Part shown: piece after piece, positions 26,968 to 35,819 of the stretch | Position numbering within the stretch: position 1 is the first letter of the stretch | Layout: each line of letters begins with the position of its first letter | DNA from: Candidatus Minthousia equi | GTDB lineage: Bacteria; Bacteroidota; Bacteroidia; Bacteroidales; Bacteroidaceae | Assembly (NCBI GenBank): GCA_018065125.1 | Contig: JAGHTY010000147.1 | Coordinates: 1 to 36,310, forward strand | Length of the DNA stretch: 36,310 bases | Direction of reading: 5' to 3' | The notes under the pieces: model-generated | What the model saw: only the letters and a program-made list of their open reading frames with translations | Databases searched by the model: none | Told to the model about the DNA's origin: nothing | Program-made: the position numbers and the translations under genes

Positions 26968-28368
26968 ATGCATAAAATCATTGTTGCCGGAATTGGACCT
27001 GGTTCTCCGCAAGACATTACACCAGCAGTAGTTGCAGCACTACATGAAAGTGATGTTGTTGTGGGTTACAGTGTATATTTCCCTTTTATACAATCATTCT
27101 TAAACGAAGGAACGCAGTGCATAGATACTGGCATGAAGCGTGAAATAGATCGTGCAGAGCAAGCTTTTCAGTTTGCGGAAGAAGGCAAGACGGTTTGCGT
27201 TATCAGCTCGGGTGATGCCGGTATCTATGGAATGGCTCCTCTAGTTTATGAAATGAAGAAGGAGAGGAATAGTTCTGTTGATGTTGTTGTGTTACCAGGA
27301 ATCAGTGCTTTTCAAAAAGCAGCGTCATTACTTGGGGCAGCTATTGGTCATGACTTATGCCTAATCTCGCTCAGTGATTTAATGACACCATGGTTATTAA
27401 TTGAAAAGCGCATTCGTGCAGCTGCAGTTGGTGATTTTGTAACTGCTGTATATAATCCCAAGAGTCATGGAAGATACTGGCAGCTATACCGTTTACAGGA
27501 AATCTTTTTGGAAGAAAGATCGCCTTCAACTCCAGTGGGTATAGTTCGTCAGGCAGGACGAGATGAAGAAGAAGTTAGAGTTACTACTCTTGGTGAACTA
27601 GATCCTGAAAGCATTGACATGTTTACCATTCTTATTATTGGAAATTCTCAAAGTTATATTTACGATAATCATTTGATTACACCACGTGGTTACTACCGTG
27701 AGGAAAAGGAAGAGAATGTAGGTATAGGTCAAGAGATTATGATGAACAGTTTCCGTACCATCCAGTCGGAATTGAGGAATCCTAATATAGCTATTGATAA
27801 GAAATGGGCTTTGCTACATGCTATCCATACTACTGCTGATTTCGAAATGGAAGAGGTGTTGAAGATTGATGAAAATGCCGTTCAAACTATTCATGACACG
27901 TTAAGAAGTGGAAAAGTACGAACACTCATCACAGATGTTACCATGGCAGCTTCAGGCATTCGTAAAGGTGCCTTGCAACGTTTAGGATTAGAGGTGAAAT
28001 GCTATTTACACGATGAACGTGTAGCAGATATGGCAAAGCAGAAAGGCATTACTAGAACTCAAGCGGGTATTCGTCTGGCAGTAGAAGAACATCCTGATGC
28101 ATTGTATATTTTTGGCAATGCACCAACAGCACTGATGGAATTGTGCTCTCTTATACGTAAGGGAAAGGCAAGTCCTATAGGTATTGTTGCTGCACCAGTT
28201 GGTTTTGTACATGTGTGTGAAAGCAAGCACATGGTAAAACCTTTCAAGAGTATTCCTAAATTGATTGTTGAGGGAAGAAAAGGTGGCAGTAATCTAGCAG
28301 CAACACTAACCAATGCTATACTTACGGTAGATGATGCTCCATTGTTAAAACCAGGTAGAGACGTATAA
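26968..28368 (+). CDS. cbiHC: Cobalt-precorrin-3B C17-methyltransferase / cobalt-precorrin-8 methylmutase fusion
   Basis: A 466-residue bifunctional enzyme. Residues 1-235 are CbiH/CobJ (SAM-dependent tetrapyrrole methylase: VAGIGPGSPQDIT, ISSGDAGIYGMA, VLPGISAFQKAAS, AVYNPKSHGR), which methylates C17 and drives ring contraction. Residues about 255-466 are CbiC/CobH, which moves the methyl group from C11 to C12; the active-site His is probably His287 in AIHTTADFE, and the GNAPTAL and PVGFVH motifs are present. It opens the block of four fused ring-synthesis genes; the next gene starts two bases after its stop. Confidence 0.94.
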   Translation: MHKIIVAGIGPGSPQDITPAVVAALHESDVVVGYSVYFPFIQSFLNEGTQCIDTGMKREIDRAEQAFQFAEEGKTVCVISSGDAGIYGMAPLVYEMKKERNSSVDVVVLPGISAFQKAASLLGAAIGHDLCLISLSDLMTPWLLIEKRIRAAAVGDFVTAVYNPKSHGRYWQLYRLQEIFLEERSPSTPVGIVRQAGRDEEEVRVTTLGELDPESIDMFTILIIGNSQSYIYDNHLITPRGYYREEKEENVGIGQEIMMNSFRTIQSELRNPNIAIDKKWALLHAIHTTADFEMEEVLKIDENAVQTIHDTLRSGKVRTLITDVTMAASGIRKGALQRLGLEVKCYLHDERVADMAKQKGITRTQAGIRLAVEEHPDALYIFGNAPTALMELCSLIRKGKASPIGIVAAPVGFVHVCESKHMVKPFKSIPKLIVEGRKGGSNLAATLTNAILTVDDAPLLKPGRDV

Positions 28369-28370
28369 AT

Positions 28371-29549
28371 ATGTTTGTAGTCATTGGCATAAGCGATAAT
28401 GAAAATCAATATCTTGAACCCAAGGTTCTTGATATTATTCATGAAGCAAAGATATTCTCGGGTGGTATACGCCATCATGAACTCATGCGTCATTTACTTC
28501 CCAAGGACTATCTATGGATAGATATCATAGTTCCTATTCAAAGGGTAATTCAAGAATATGAAAAGTTTAAGGAAGATATTGTTGTCTTTGCCTCGGGTGA
28601 TCCTTTGTTTTATGGCTTTGCCAATACTTTAAAGCGACTTTTGCCACAAGCGCAAATAGTTGTATATCCATATTTCAATTCTCTACAACTACTTGCACAC
28701 CGCATGTTACTGGCTTATCAGGATATACGCTGTGTTTCATTGACTGGTCGTCCTTGGAATGCTTTTGACGAAGCACTGATTAAGGGAGAAAAGTTAATTG
28801 GTTCATTGACTGATCAAAAGAAAACGCCAGCCATGATTGCTCAGCGAATGCTGGATTATGGTTATGATAATTACATAATTACGATAGGAGAGTGCCTGGG
28901 TAATTCACAGAAAGAAAAGGTTACCACTTTATCGCTTACTGAAGCATCAAAACAGATTTTTTCTTTTCCTAATTGTGTTATACTGCAGCAAACATCTACT
29001 AGAAAACAATATTTTGGTATTCCAGAAGATGAGTTTCATTTGCTGAACGGACGAACACGCATGATTACAAAGATGCCAATCCGATTGCTTACTCTAAGTA
29101 TGTTGCAACTTCATGGCAAACAGAATTTTTGGGATGTTGGTTCATGTACAGGTTCTATCAGCATTGAAGCAAAACTACAATTTCCTCATTTAAATGTTAC
29201 GGCTTTCGAGATTCGTCAAGAAGGAGAGGAACTTCTTCAAAAGAATGCAATGAAGTTTGGAGCACCGGGAATTGATTTCTATGCTGGCGATTTTCTAGAA
29301 ATAGATACTAGTACTATTCCCTTACCAGATGCTGTGTTTATAGGAGGTCATGGCGGAAAGCTCAAGGAAATGGTAATGAAAATAAAGAAGAATTTAAAAC
29401 CAAATGGTTGTATCGTGTTCAATTCTGTTTCTACAGATAGTCTTCAGATGTTTCGTGAAGCAGTTTGTGAGGCAGGCATGAGAATTACTTCTCAGACACA
29501 TATAGCCATCGATACTCATAATCCAATAGAAATACTTAAAGCACAATGA
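28371..29549 (+). CDS. cbiET: Cobalt-precorrin-7 C5-methyltransferase / C15-methyltransferase (decarboxylating) fusion
   Basis: A 392-residue CobL-type protein. Residues 1-205 are CbiE (tetrapyrrole methylase: VVIGISDN, VVFASGDPLFYG), methylating C5. Residues about 215-392 are CbiT, a Rossmann-fold methylase with the SAM loop at Asp255-Val-Gly-Ser-Cys-Thr-Gly261 (FWDVGSCTGSISIEA) and FIGGHGGKL, methylating C15 and decarboxylating the C12 side chain. The E-T order is the usual one in fused forms. The stop overlaps the next ATG (ATGA). Confidence 0.94.
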   Translation: MFVVIGISDNENQYLEPKVLDIIHEAKIFSGGIRHHELMRHLLPKDYLWIDIIVPIQRVIQEYEKFKEDIVVFASGDPLFYGFANTLKRLLPQAQIVVYPYFNSLQLLAHRMLLAYQDIRCVSLTGRPWNAFDEALIKGEKLIGSLTDQKKTPAMIAQRMLDYGYDNYIITIGECLGNSQKEKVTTLSLTEASKQIFSFPNCVILQQTSTRKQYFGIPEDEFHLLNGRTRMITKMPIRLLTLSMLQLHGKQNFWDVGSCTGSISIEAKLQFPHLNVTAFEIRQEGEELLQKNAMKFGAPGIDFYAGDFLEIDTSTIPLPDAVFIGGHGGKLKEMVMKIKKNLKPNGCIVFNSVSTDSLQMFREAVCEAGMRITSQTHIAIDTHNPIEILKAQ

Positions 29550-31345
29550 AGACAGCAATAATACAAATCTCATCCTCACAGCAGGCAGTTGTAGATACTT
29601 TGTTGGCAGAGTTACCTAATAGTATTGTGATGAAAGATGCTCCTGTTCCTCAGTTGATGAAGGAATGTTTCGCTCAACACTACAATGTTGTTTTTATAGG
29701 TGCCTTGGGTATTTGCGTACGTGCCTTGAATGGATTGATGACGGATAAGTATCATGATCCTGCTGTGGTTTGTATGGACACTACTTGTCAGTATGTTATA
29801 CCCGTTTTGAGTGGACATGTGGGTGGAGCTAATGATTTGGCTAACAGCATTGCACGTATCTTTGGCATAAAGGCAGTAGTAACTACGCAAAGTGATTGTT
29901 CGCGTCTTTGGGCTTTGGATACACTTGCTGGCAGAAATGGTTGGCAAATGGAGTTAAATAACGCTCCTTCGCTTAATCATTGCATTGCACAATATGTTAA
30001 TAAGGAAGAAACAGCATTGCTAATTGAGCATAATAGTAAAGAAGCAGAAGAACTTCGAAACACAAAGGCATCTCATGTTTCATTGGTTGATGGTATTTGC
30101 AACGTCACGACTCAGCAATTGTTACTAGCTGTAACTCATAAGGAATATAAGGCTTTGTCAATTCCTGCTATTTATTACCGTCCTGCTGTGTTGCACTTAG
30201 GATTTGGATGTAAGCATCAGTGTAATCCCGAAGGAATTGTTGAGCAGATTTGCAACTGTATTCGAGAAAAGGGATTTAGTCCGTTATCTGTAGCAAGTAT
30301 CAGTACTCACGAAATTAAGAAAGACGAACCTTTGTTCCGTGCCTTGCAAAATAAATTTCCGTGGGCACGGAAAAACATATTTACTACCGAAGAACTAAAG
30401 GATATTGTCGTCCCTAATCCATCAGAAAAGGCATTTCAGGTAACTGGATTATATGGTGTTGCCGAAAGTTGTGCAATTCTTGCAAGTGGCAATTCACATC
30501 TATTGATTGAAAAACAGAAAGGCTGTGTAGAGGGTAGTACAAACAACTATACTTTTGCCTTAGCATTGGATGAGTCGCAAACAAATCATGGTCATATAGA
30601 AATAGTTGGTGCTGGCCCTGGTGATCCAGAACTGATCTCGGTTCGTGGAAAGCGTATGCTTCAGAAAGCAGATTTAGTATTGTATGCTGGTAGTTTGGTT
30701 CCTGTTGAATTAACGCAATATGCTCCAGATGGATGCGTAGTTCGTAGTTCTGCAGGAATGGATTTAGAGGAGCAGTTTGCCTTGATGAAACAATTCTATG
30801 ATGAGGGTAAGTTTGTGGTTCGTCTTCATACTGGTGACCCTTGTATCTATGGAGCAATACAGGAGCAGATGGCTTATTTTGACCAGTATAAAATGGATTA
30901 TCATATAACTCCAGGCATTAGTTCTTTTCAAGCTGCTGCTGCCGAGTTAAAATCTCAGTTTACTATACCAGAAAAGGTACAAAGCATTATTCTTACCCGT
31001 GGAGAAGGTCGAACACCAATGCCCGAGAAAGAGCAATTGCACAAGTTGGCACAATCGCAAAGCACCATGTGTATTTACCTGAGTGCCGGTATTGTGGAGG
31101 ATGTTCGACGTGAATTGCTAATGTCTTATCCACCCGAAACACCTGTTGCAGCTTGTTATAAACTAACATGGAAAGAACAAAGAATATACCGTGGACAACT
31201 AAAGGATTTGGCAAAGATTGTTCGTGAAAATAACCTAACACTCACTACCTTGTTGGTAGTAAGTGAAGCAATTGATAACAGAAAGGGTTTATCACGATTG
31301 TATTCTTCACATTTTACACATCTGTATAGAGAAAGCAAGGATTAA
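29546..31345 (+). CDS. cbiGF: Cobalt-precorrin-5A hydrolase / cobalt-precorrin-4 C11-methyltransferase fusion
   Basis: A 599-residue bifunctional protein. Residues 1-340 are CbiG, which opens the delta-lactone and releases acetaldehyde: N-terminal domain with LSGHVGGANDLAN (88-100), and a C-terminal CbiG domain around LHLGFGCKHQ and GLYGVAESCAIL. Residues about 349-599 are CbiF/CobM, a tetrapyrrole methylase (IEIVGAGPGDPELISVRG, RLHTGDPCIYGA, ITPGISSFQAAAAEL) that methylates C11. Both steps follow directly on the CbiH reaction. The presence of CbiG and CbiD marks the oxygen-independent route. The next gene overlaps by one base (TAATG). Confidence 0.94.
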   Translation: MKTAIIQISSSQQAVVDTLLAELPNSIVMKDAPVPQLMKECFAQHYNVVFIGALGICVRALNGLMTDKYHDPAVVCMDTTCQYVIPVLSGHVGGANDLANSIARIFGIKAVVTTQSDCSRLWALDTLAGRNGWQMELNNAPSLNHCIAQYVNKEETALLIEHNSKEAEELRNTKASHVSLVDGICNVTTQQLLLAVTHKEYKALSIPAIYYRPAVLHLGFGCKHQCNPEGIVEQICNCIREKGFSPLSVASISTHEIKKDEPLFRALQNKFPWARKNIFTTEELKDIVVPNPSEKAFQVTGLYGVAESCAILASGNSHLLIEKQKGCVEGSTNNYTFALALDESQTNHGHIEIVGAGPGDPELISVRGKRMLQKADLVLYAGSLVPVELTQYAPDGCVVRSSAGMDLEEQFALMKQFYDEGKFVVRLHTGDPCIYGAIQEQMAYFDQYKMDYHITPGISSFQAAAAELKSQFTIPEKVQSIILTRGEGRTPMPEKEQLHKLAQSQSTMCIYLSAGIVEDVRRELLMSYPPETPVAACYKLTWKEQRIYRGQLKDLAKIVRENNLTLTTLLVVSEAIDNRKGLSRLYSSHFTHLYRESKD

Positions 31346-33144
31346 TGATACTGATATTGGGAGGAACCACAGAAGGAAGATTGGCTGTTCGTACACTTGA
31401 TCAGGCAGCAAAACCCTACTACTATTCTACTTTAGAGCAGTGGCAGCAGGTGGATTGTGCTCATGGTATCCGACTAAATGGAGGTATGGATGAACGTCAA
31501 ATGATTTCATTTTGCAGAGAAAAGGGAATTAAATTGCTTGTAGATGCAGCTCATCCTTTTGCAACTCAATTGCATCATAATATAGTAAAAACTGCATCAG
31601 AGTTGAATATTCCTGTGGTACGGGTTGAAAGACAATACCCAGAATTACCTCCTCATGCTATTTTGTGCAAGGATTTCGAAGATGCAGTATTACACTTAAA
31701 ACAGTATGGAATTAAACGATTGCTTGCTCTCACAGGTGTAAAAACTATTTCAAGATTAAAAGAATTCTGGAAAGAAAATGATAATTGCTGGTTCCGTGTT
31801 TTGAATCGTGAAGATTCTGTTCAAATGGCATTAGCACAAGGATTTCCTCAAGATAGGTTGGTTTTTTATCAAACAGATAATACAGCACAATTAATCAGTT
31901 ACTTGAATCCAGATGCAATAATTACCAAGGAAAGTGGTAAGAGTGGAGGGTTTGATGAGAAATCACTTGCAGCACAAAAAGCCAATATTCCTATGTTTGT
32001 GGTGAAACGTCCAGAATTACCTGCTTCATTCCTATGTGTTATCGGGGAATTTACCTTGCGTAAAGAGATTGAGAGATGTGTTCCGGGTTTCTTTGATCAA
32101 CGAATTGGATTCACAACAGGCGCTTGTGCTACAGCAGCTACAAAGGCGGCGGTACTTACCTTATTAAATGGAGTTGCTCCTGAAACAGTTTCTATATCAT
32201 TACCTAATAGTGAAATTATAACCATTGAAGTTTCAAATGCTTTTGTTGATAATGGTAAGGTATCAGTTGAAGTAATTAAGGATGCAGGAGATGACCCTGA
32301 TGTTACTAATGGTTCAATCATTATTTCTACAGTATCATGGGCAGACGACACAGATATACATTTCCTGCAAGGTAAAGGAGTTGGTAAGGTTACATTACCA
32401 GGAATTGGCGTTCCTGTTGGTGAACCCGCCATTAATCCTACACCTCGTTCTATGATGCAAAACGAAATAAGGAAACTTACGAATCGTGGTGTTAATATTA
32501 CAATATCTGTTCCAGGTGGAGAAGAACTGGCATTACGCACTTTTAATCCTAAATTAGGAATAGTGGATGGTATAAGTATCATAGGAACATTGGGTATTGT
32601 TCGTCCTTTTTCATCCGAAGCATTTATCGAAGCAATTCGCCGTGAAGTAGAAGTTGCAAAGGCTATTGGCATAGAGCATCTTATTATTAATTCGGGAGCA
32701 AAGAGTGAACGTATGCTGAAACGTTTCTTTCCAGAATTCCCACCTCAAGCATTTGTTCATTACGGCAATTTCATTGGTGAAACGCTTAAGATTGCTCATG
32801 AATTGAATATCAACAAGGTTACTATGGGTATCATGATAGGAAAAGCTGTAAAATTAGCAGAAGGACATTTGAACACGCACAGCAAGACTGTTGTCATGAA
32901 CAAGGAATTCTTGAAACAACTGGCAAATGATGCTGGTTGTTCTGTTGCAGCACAGGATGCTATTATGAATATGGTTCTGGCACGTGAACTATGGCAAAGT
33001 CTTTCTGCTGCCGATCTTACTTTGTTTAAGGACAAGCTATTGGAATGCTGCTACAAAACCTGCCAATCTTGTTATTCAAATGGTAAATTGGAAATTATAC
33101 TTATTGAAGAGAATAGTAATTTATCCACGAATTTCACGAATTAA
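31345..33144 (+). CDS. cbiJD: Cobalt-precorrin-6A reductase / cobalt-precorrin-5B C1-methyltransferase fusion
   Basis: A 599-residue bifunctional protein. Residues 1-248 are CbiJ/CobK (ILILGGTTEGR, DAAHPFA, LALTGVKT, ITKESGKSGGFDEK), which reduces the macrocycle with a nicotinamide cofactor. Residues about 252-590 are CbiD (RIGFTTGACATAATKAA, GKGVGKVTLPGIGVPVGEPAINP, GIVDGISIIGTLGIVRP), which methylates C1 in the anaerobic route. The final residues (STNFTN) and the stop codon are encoded by a short interspersed repeat at 33126-33151, so the native C-terminus may have been slightly extended or replaced. Confidence 0.93.
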   Translation: MILILGGTTEGRLAVRTLDQAAKPYYYSTLEQWQQVDCAHGIRLNGGMDERQMISFCREKGIKLLVDAAHPFATQLHHNIVKTASELNIPVVRVERQYPELPPHAILCKDFEDAVLHLKQYGIKRLLALTGVKTISRLKEFWKENDNCWFRVLNREDSVQMALAQGFPQDRLVFYQTDNTAQLISYLNPDAIITKESGKSGGFDEKSLAAQKANIPMFVVKRPELPASFLCVIGEFTLRKEIERCVPGFFDQRIGFTTGACATAATKAAVLTLLNGVAPETVSISLPNSEIITIEVSNAFVDNGKVSVEVIKDAGDDPDVTNGSIIISTVSWADDTDIHFLQGKGVGKVTLPGIGVPVGEPAINPTPRSMMQNEIRKLTNRGVNITISVPGGEELALRTFNPKLGIVDGISIIGTLGIVRPFSSEAFIEAIRREVEVAKAIGIEHLIINSGAKSERMLKRFFPEFPPQAFVHYGNFIGETLKIAHELNINKVTMGIMIGKAVKLAEGHLNTHSKTVVMNKEFLKQLANDAGCSVAAQDAIMNMVLARELWQSLSAADLTLFKDKLLECCYKTCQSCYSNGKLEIILIEENSNLSTNFTN

Positions 33145-33151
33145 CACGAAA
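33126..33151. repeat. CACGAATT-type short repeat at the cbiD end
   Basis: Three near-identical units of about ten bases: CACGAATTT (33126-33134), CACGAATTAA (33135-33144), CACGAAA (33145-33151). The cbiD stop TAA (33142-33144) lies inside the second unit. I recall similar sequence recurring between genes in Bacteroidetes and other genomes; that cannot be checked here. Confidence 0.75.
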
Positions 33152-33183
33152 TATTGTAATTTGTGGACCATAAAAAACAAAAC

Positions 33184-34320
33184 ATGAAAAAATATTTATA
33201 CTTAACAGCATTATTAGCATTTTCGCTAGTATCATGTAATGCAGGTAAGCAACAAGCTGCAACACCAGTAGAAAAGAGTGATTCTGTTCATGAGCAGGTT
33301 TCACTGAAGTATGCACAAGGCATAAAGCTGAATTATCAGGGAAACACCTGCCTTGTAACCATGCAGGATCCTGAAGATAATAAAGTACTTGATTATCGCT
33401 TTGCATTGGTTAAAAGGGGAGAAGATGCACAGATTCCAGAAGGTTATACACGTATCGACCTGCCTGTTCGTAGCACCATCTGTATGACTAGTTTACAGCT
33501 ATCTAATTTTATCAAGTTAAATGAGTTAGAACACATTGTTGGTATCACCAGTACTAAGCATCTATTTAATGAAGAAGTACATCAGCGTATCAATGATGGC
33601 AAGATTCAAAAGATTGGTATAGAAGGAAACTTTGACAATGAAGTAATTCTTGGCATTAATCCTGACATCATTATGATTTCACCATTTAAGCGAGGTGGAT
33701 TTGACGCATTAAAGGATGCAGGTATTCCTTTGATTCCTCATTTGGGATATAAGGAGCTAACCCCATTAGGACAAGCAGAATGGATAAAGTTTGTTGGTCT
33801 TCTGTTGGGTGAAGAAAAGAAAGCCACAGAGATTTTCGATGAAATTGAAAAAAAGTATAATGACTTGAAGTCTCTTGCCCAGAATGTTGATAGTCGTCCT
33901 ACTGTTTTCAGTGGAGAACTACATGGAGGCAACTGGTATGTTGTAGGTGGCCGTAGTTTCCTGGCACAACTGTTCAAAGATGCAGGTGCCGATTATATCT
34001 TCAAGGATGATAATAGTACTGGTGGAGTAAATTTAGAGTATGAACTGGTATATGCAAAGGCAGCACATGCACAATACTGGCGTATTCTAAATAGTCATAA
34101 AGGTACATTTACATACGATGCTCTTCGTGAAAGCGATGCACGTTATGGTGATTTTGATGCTTGCAAGAACCAAGGTGTTATTTACTGTAATATGACAAAA
34201 ACTCCTTTCTATGAAAGCATGCCTGTAGAGCCACATCTTATTCTTGCAGATTTCCTGAAGATTTTCCATCCAGAACTAGTTCCTGAACATACACCTAAAT
34301 ATTACTCATTACTGAAATGA
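33184..34320 (+). CDS. btuF: BtuF-like ABC transporter substrate-binding lipoprotein
   Basis: A 378-residue lipoprotein: signal peptide with lipobox LVSC (Cys18), then a class III periplasmic-binding fold (Peripl_BP_2) with two lobes joined by a helix. Signs are the RIDLPVRSTICMTS start of the fold, the HIVGITSTKHLF segment, LGINPDIIMISPF, and the long central helix followed by RPTVFSGELHGGNWYVVGGRSF. This family binds corrinoids or iron siderophores; the corrinoid locus favours cobalamin or a precursor. ATG at 33184 starts a proper signal peptide; the in-frame GTG at 33163 would add seven polar residues and is rejected. It overlaps the permease gene by four bases (ATGA). Confidence 0.9.
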   Translation: MKKYLYLTALLAFSLVSCNAGKQQAATPVEKSDSVHEQVSLKYAQGIKLNYQGNTCLVTMQDPEDNKVLDYRFALVKRGEDAQIPEGYTRIDLPVRSTICMTSLQLSNFIKLNELEHIVGITSTKHLFNEEVHQRINDGKIQKIGIEGNFDNEVILGINPDIIMISPFKRGGFDALKDAGIPLIPHLGYKELTPLGQAEWIKFVGLLLGEEKKATEIFDEIEKKYNDLKSLAQNVDSRPTVFSGELHGGNWYVVGGRSFLAQLFKDAGADYIFKDDNSTGGVNLEYELVYAKAAHAQYWRILNSHKGTFTYDALRESDARYGDFDACKNQGVIYCNMTKTPFYESMPVEPHLILADFLKIFHPELVPEHTPKYYSLLK

Positions 34321-35327
34321 AACTATTTTGGCCCATCACCATATTGCTGATACTGGCATGTATGTTGCTGAATCTTACCTTAGGTTCGGTAGAGATACCT
34401 TTTGATTCCGTTGTTAGTATTTTGCTAGGAGATGATACCCAGAATGAAATCTGGAGCAATATCATCTGGAAATCCCGATTACCACAAACCCTTACGGCGC
34501 TTGTGGCAGGAGCAGGATTATCCGTCTGCGGTATAATGATGCAAACAGTATTTGGTAATCCTTTGGCAGGGCCTTCGGTGTTAGGTACCAGTAGTGGAGC
34601 AAGCCTTGGTGTGGCATTTGTTGTGTTGCTATCAGGTAGCATTGGTGGTGTGGCACTTAGTTCTTTAGGCATCGCTGCCGAGGTTTCGCTTACTTTAGGT
34701 GCCATTCTTGGTTCTTTGGCAATCATGGGTGTTATCGTGTATGTTTCACATCGCATACAGGGACAGATTACCTTACTTATCATTGGTGTTATGGTAGGGT
34801 ATGTGGCCAATGCCATCATTGGTGTTTTAAAGTTTTTCAGTATTGAAGAGGATATCAAGGCATACGTAATCTGGGGGTTAGGCAGTTTTTCGCGCGTTTC
34901 AGGAGGGCAGATGGTGCTGTTTGTTACCATGATGCTAGTTTTGCTGCCATTGTCATGCCTGTTCATCAAGACATTGGATTTAATGCTTCTAGGTGATTCA
35001 TACGCTGCAAATCTAGGATTAAATATCCGCAAGGCCCGCACACGTATTATTGTTTATACAGGTGTTGTTACTGCAGTAGTAACGGCATATTGTGGTCCAA
35101 TTATGTTCCTTGGTTTGGCAGTTCCTCACATTTGTAGAGGCTTGCTTCGTACCTCAAGTCATCGCACGTTGTTGCCTGCTAGCCTTGCCTTTGGTGCACT
35201 TACGGCACTTGCCTGCAGTCTTATTGCACGAATGCCAGGATTTCAAGGCGCACTTCCTGTTAATTCTGTAACAGCATTGATTGGCGCACCTGTAGTGATA
35301 TGGGTTCTAATGAGAAGAAAGAAGTAA
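34317..35327 (+). CDS. btuC: BtuC-like FecCD-family ABC transporter permease
   Basis: A 336-residue inner-membrane permease with about ten hydrophobic segments. Family signs are WKSRLPQTLTALVAGAGLSVCGIMMQ, FGNPLAGPSVLGTSSGASLG, the GVVTAVVTAYCGPIMFLGL segment and PHICR, which contacts the ATPase. It should form the channel for the BtuF-like protein's ligand. The partner ATPase (BtuD) is not found in the 980 bases that follow. The last gene of the rightward set; a weak hairpin follows. Confidence 0.93.
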   Translation: MKLFWPITILLILACMLLNLTLGSVEIPFDSVVSILLGDDTQNEIWSNIIWKSRLPQTLTALVAGAGLSVCGIMMQTVFGNPLAGPSVLGTSSGASLGVAFVVLLSGSIGGVALSSLGIAAEVSLTLGAILGSLAIMGVIVYVSHRIQGQITLLIIGVMVGYVANAIIGVLKFFSIEEDIKAYVIWGLGSFSRVSGGQMVLFVTMMLVLLPLSCLFIKTLDLMLLGDSYAANLGLNIRKARTRIIVYTGVVTAVVTAYCGPIMFLGLAVPHICRGLLRTSSHRTLLPASLAFGALTALACSLIARMPGFQGALPVNSVTALIGAPVVIWVLMRRKK

Positions 35328-35336
35328 CACTTGCAC

Positions 35337-35357
35337 TTGTTCCGTCCTTACGGACAA
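35337..35357 (+). terminator. Weak hairpin after btuC
   Basis: TTGT-T-CCGT (35337-35345) pairs with ACGGACAA (35350-35357) with one bulged T and a CCTT loop. There is no strong U-run behind it (TTCTAAG), so termination is uncertain. Confidence 0.4.
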
Positions 35358-35470
35358 TTCTAAGCATAATAGATGCCTGGGGCCAAGGATAATAGGGGAA
35401 GGAGTTATGAGTACTCGTAGACTCGTTGACTTGTTGACTTTTACCCACTTAAACTGGAGCGTTAGCTACT

Positions 35471-35501
35471 AGTCCGTTGTCTGTAGTCAGTAGTCTGTTG
35501 T
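35471..35501. repeat. Heptad tandem repeat, inverted relative to 741-771
   Basis: Units AGTCCGT, TGTCTGT, AGTCAGT, AGTCTGT (35471-35498), then TGT. The reverse complement contains GACAACGGAC, which is the core of the 741-771 repeat. A further degenerate tandem run with units TAGACTCG, TTGACTTG, TTGACTTT lies just upstream at about 35418-35441. Confidence 0.7.
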
Positions 35502-35502
35502 C

Positions 35503-35520
35503 GCAAAATCTAGATTTTGC
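35503..35520. repeat. 18-base perfect palindrome
   Basis: GCAAAATCTAGATTTTGC is fully self-complementary with no spacer. It abuts the left inverted arm. It could be a protein-binding site or the end of a mobile element. Confidence 0.75.
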
Positions 35521-35640
35521 TCAACCCTCCACTAAATCGCAAAAAACTTACCTTAACTAGCAGATAATCAAGTTATACTTTTTAGTGGAGGGTTATTCCA
35601 ACCCTCCACTAACCCTCAACCAACCCTCCACTAACTTTCA
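35521..35640 (+). repeat. Left arm of a large imperfect inverted repeat
   Basis: The arm carries AACCCTCCACTAA at 35523-35535, its inverse TTAGTGGAGGGTT at 35582-35594, then AACCCTCCACTAA at 35600-35612 and 35622-35634. The 13-base motif and its inverse make a long-stem hairpin. The loop holds GCAGATAATCAA (35560-35571), which recurs inverted in the right arm. Confidence 0.85.
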
Positions 35641-35819
35641 ACCGTTATTTTACTTGCAAAAGACACACATATTATTAAAGCTTTTGCGCGTAAATACTTA
35701 AGTAAATGGTATCAGTTATTTGAATAATTGGATTCTCTTTTTTGAATAAATAGGGTAGTGTTACTTAAGTAAACAGGTTAAGATAGTTAAGTAAATAACA
35801 TGTTTTCATGATTCTCACA

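Noticed and set aside
32097-32672. 191-codon open frame antisense to the CbiD part of cbiJD
   Set aside because: Ser/Thr/Pro-rich shadow of the CbiD coding sequence with no own start signals or family features.
34295-35041. Long open frame (248 codons) antisense to the permease gene
   Set aside because: It mirrors the hydrophobic permease in another frame, has no recognisable domain or promoter, and the plus-strand gene is a clear FecCD permease.
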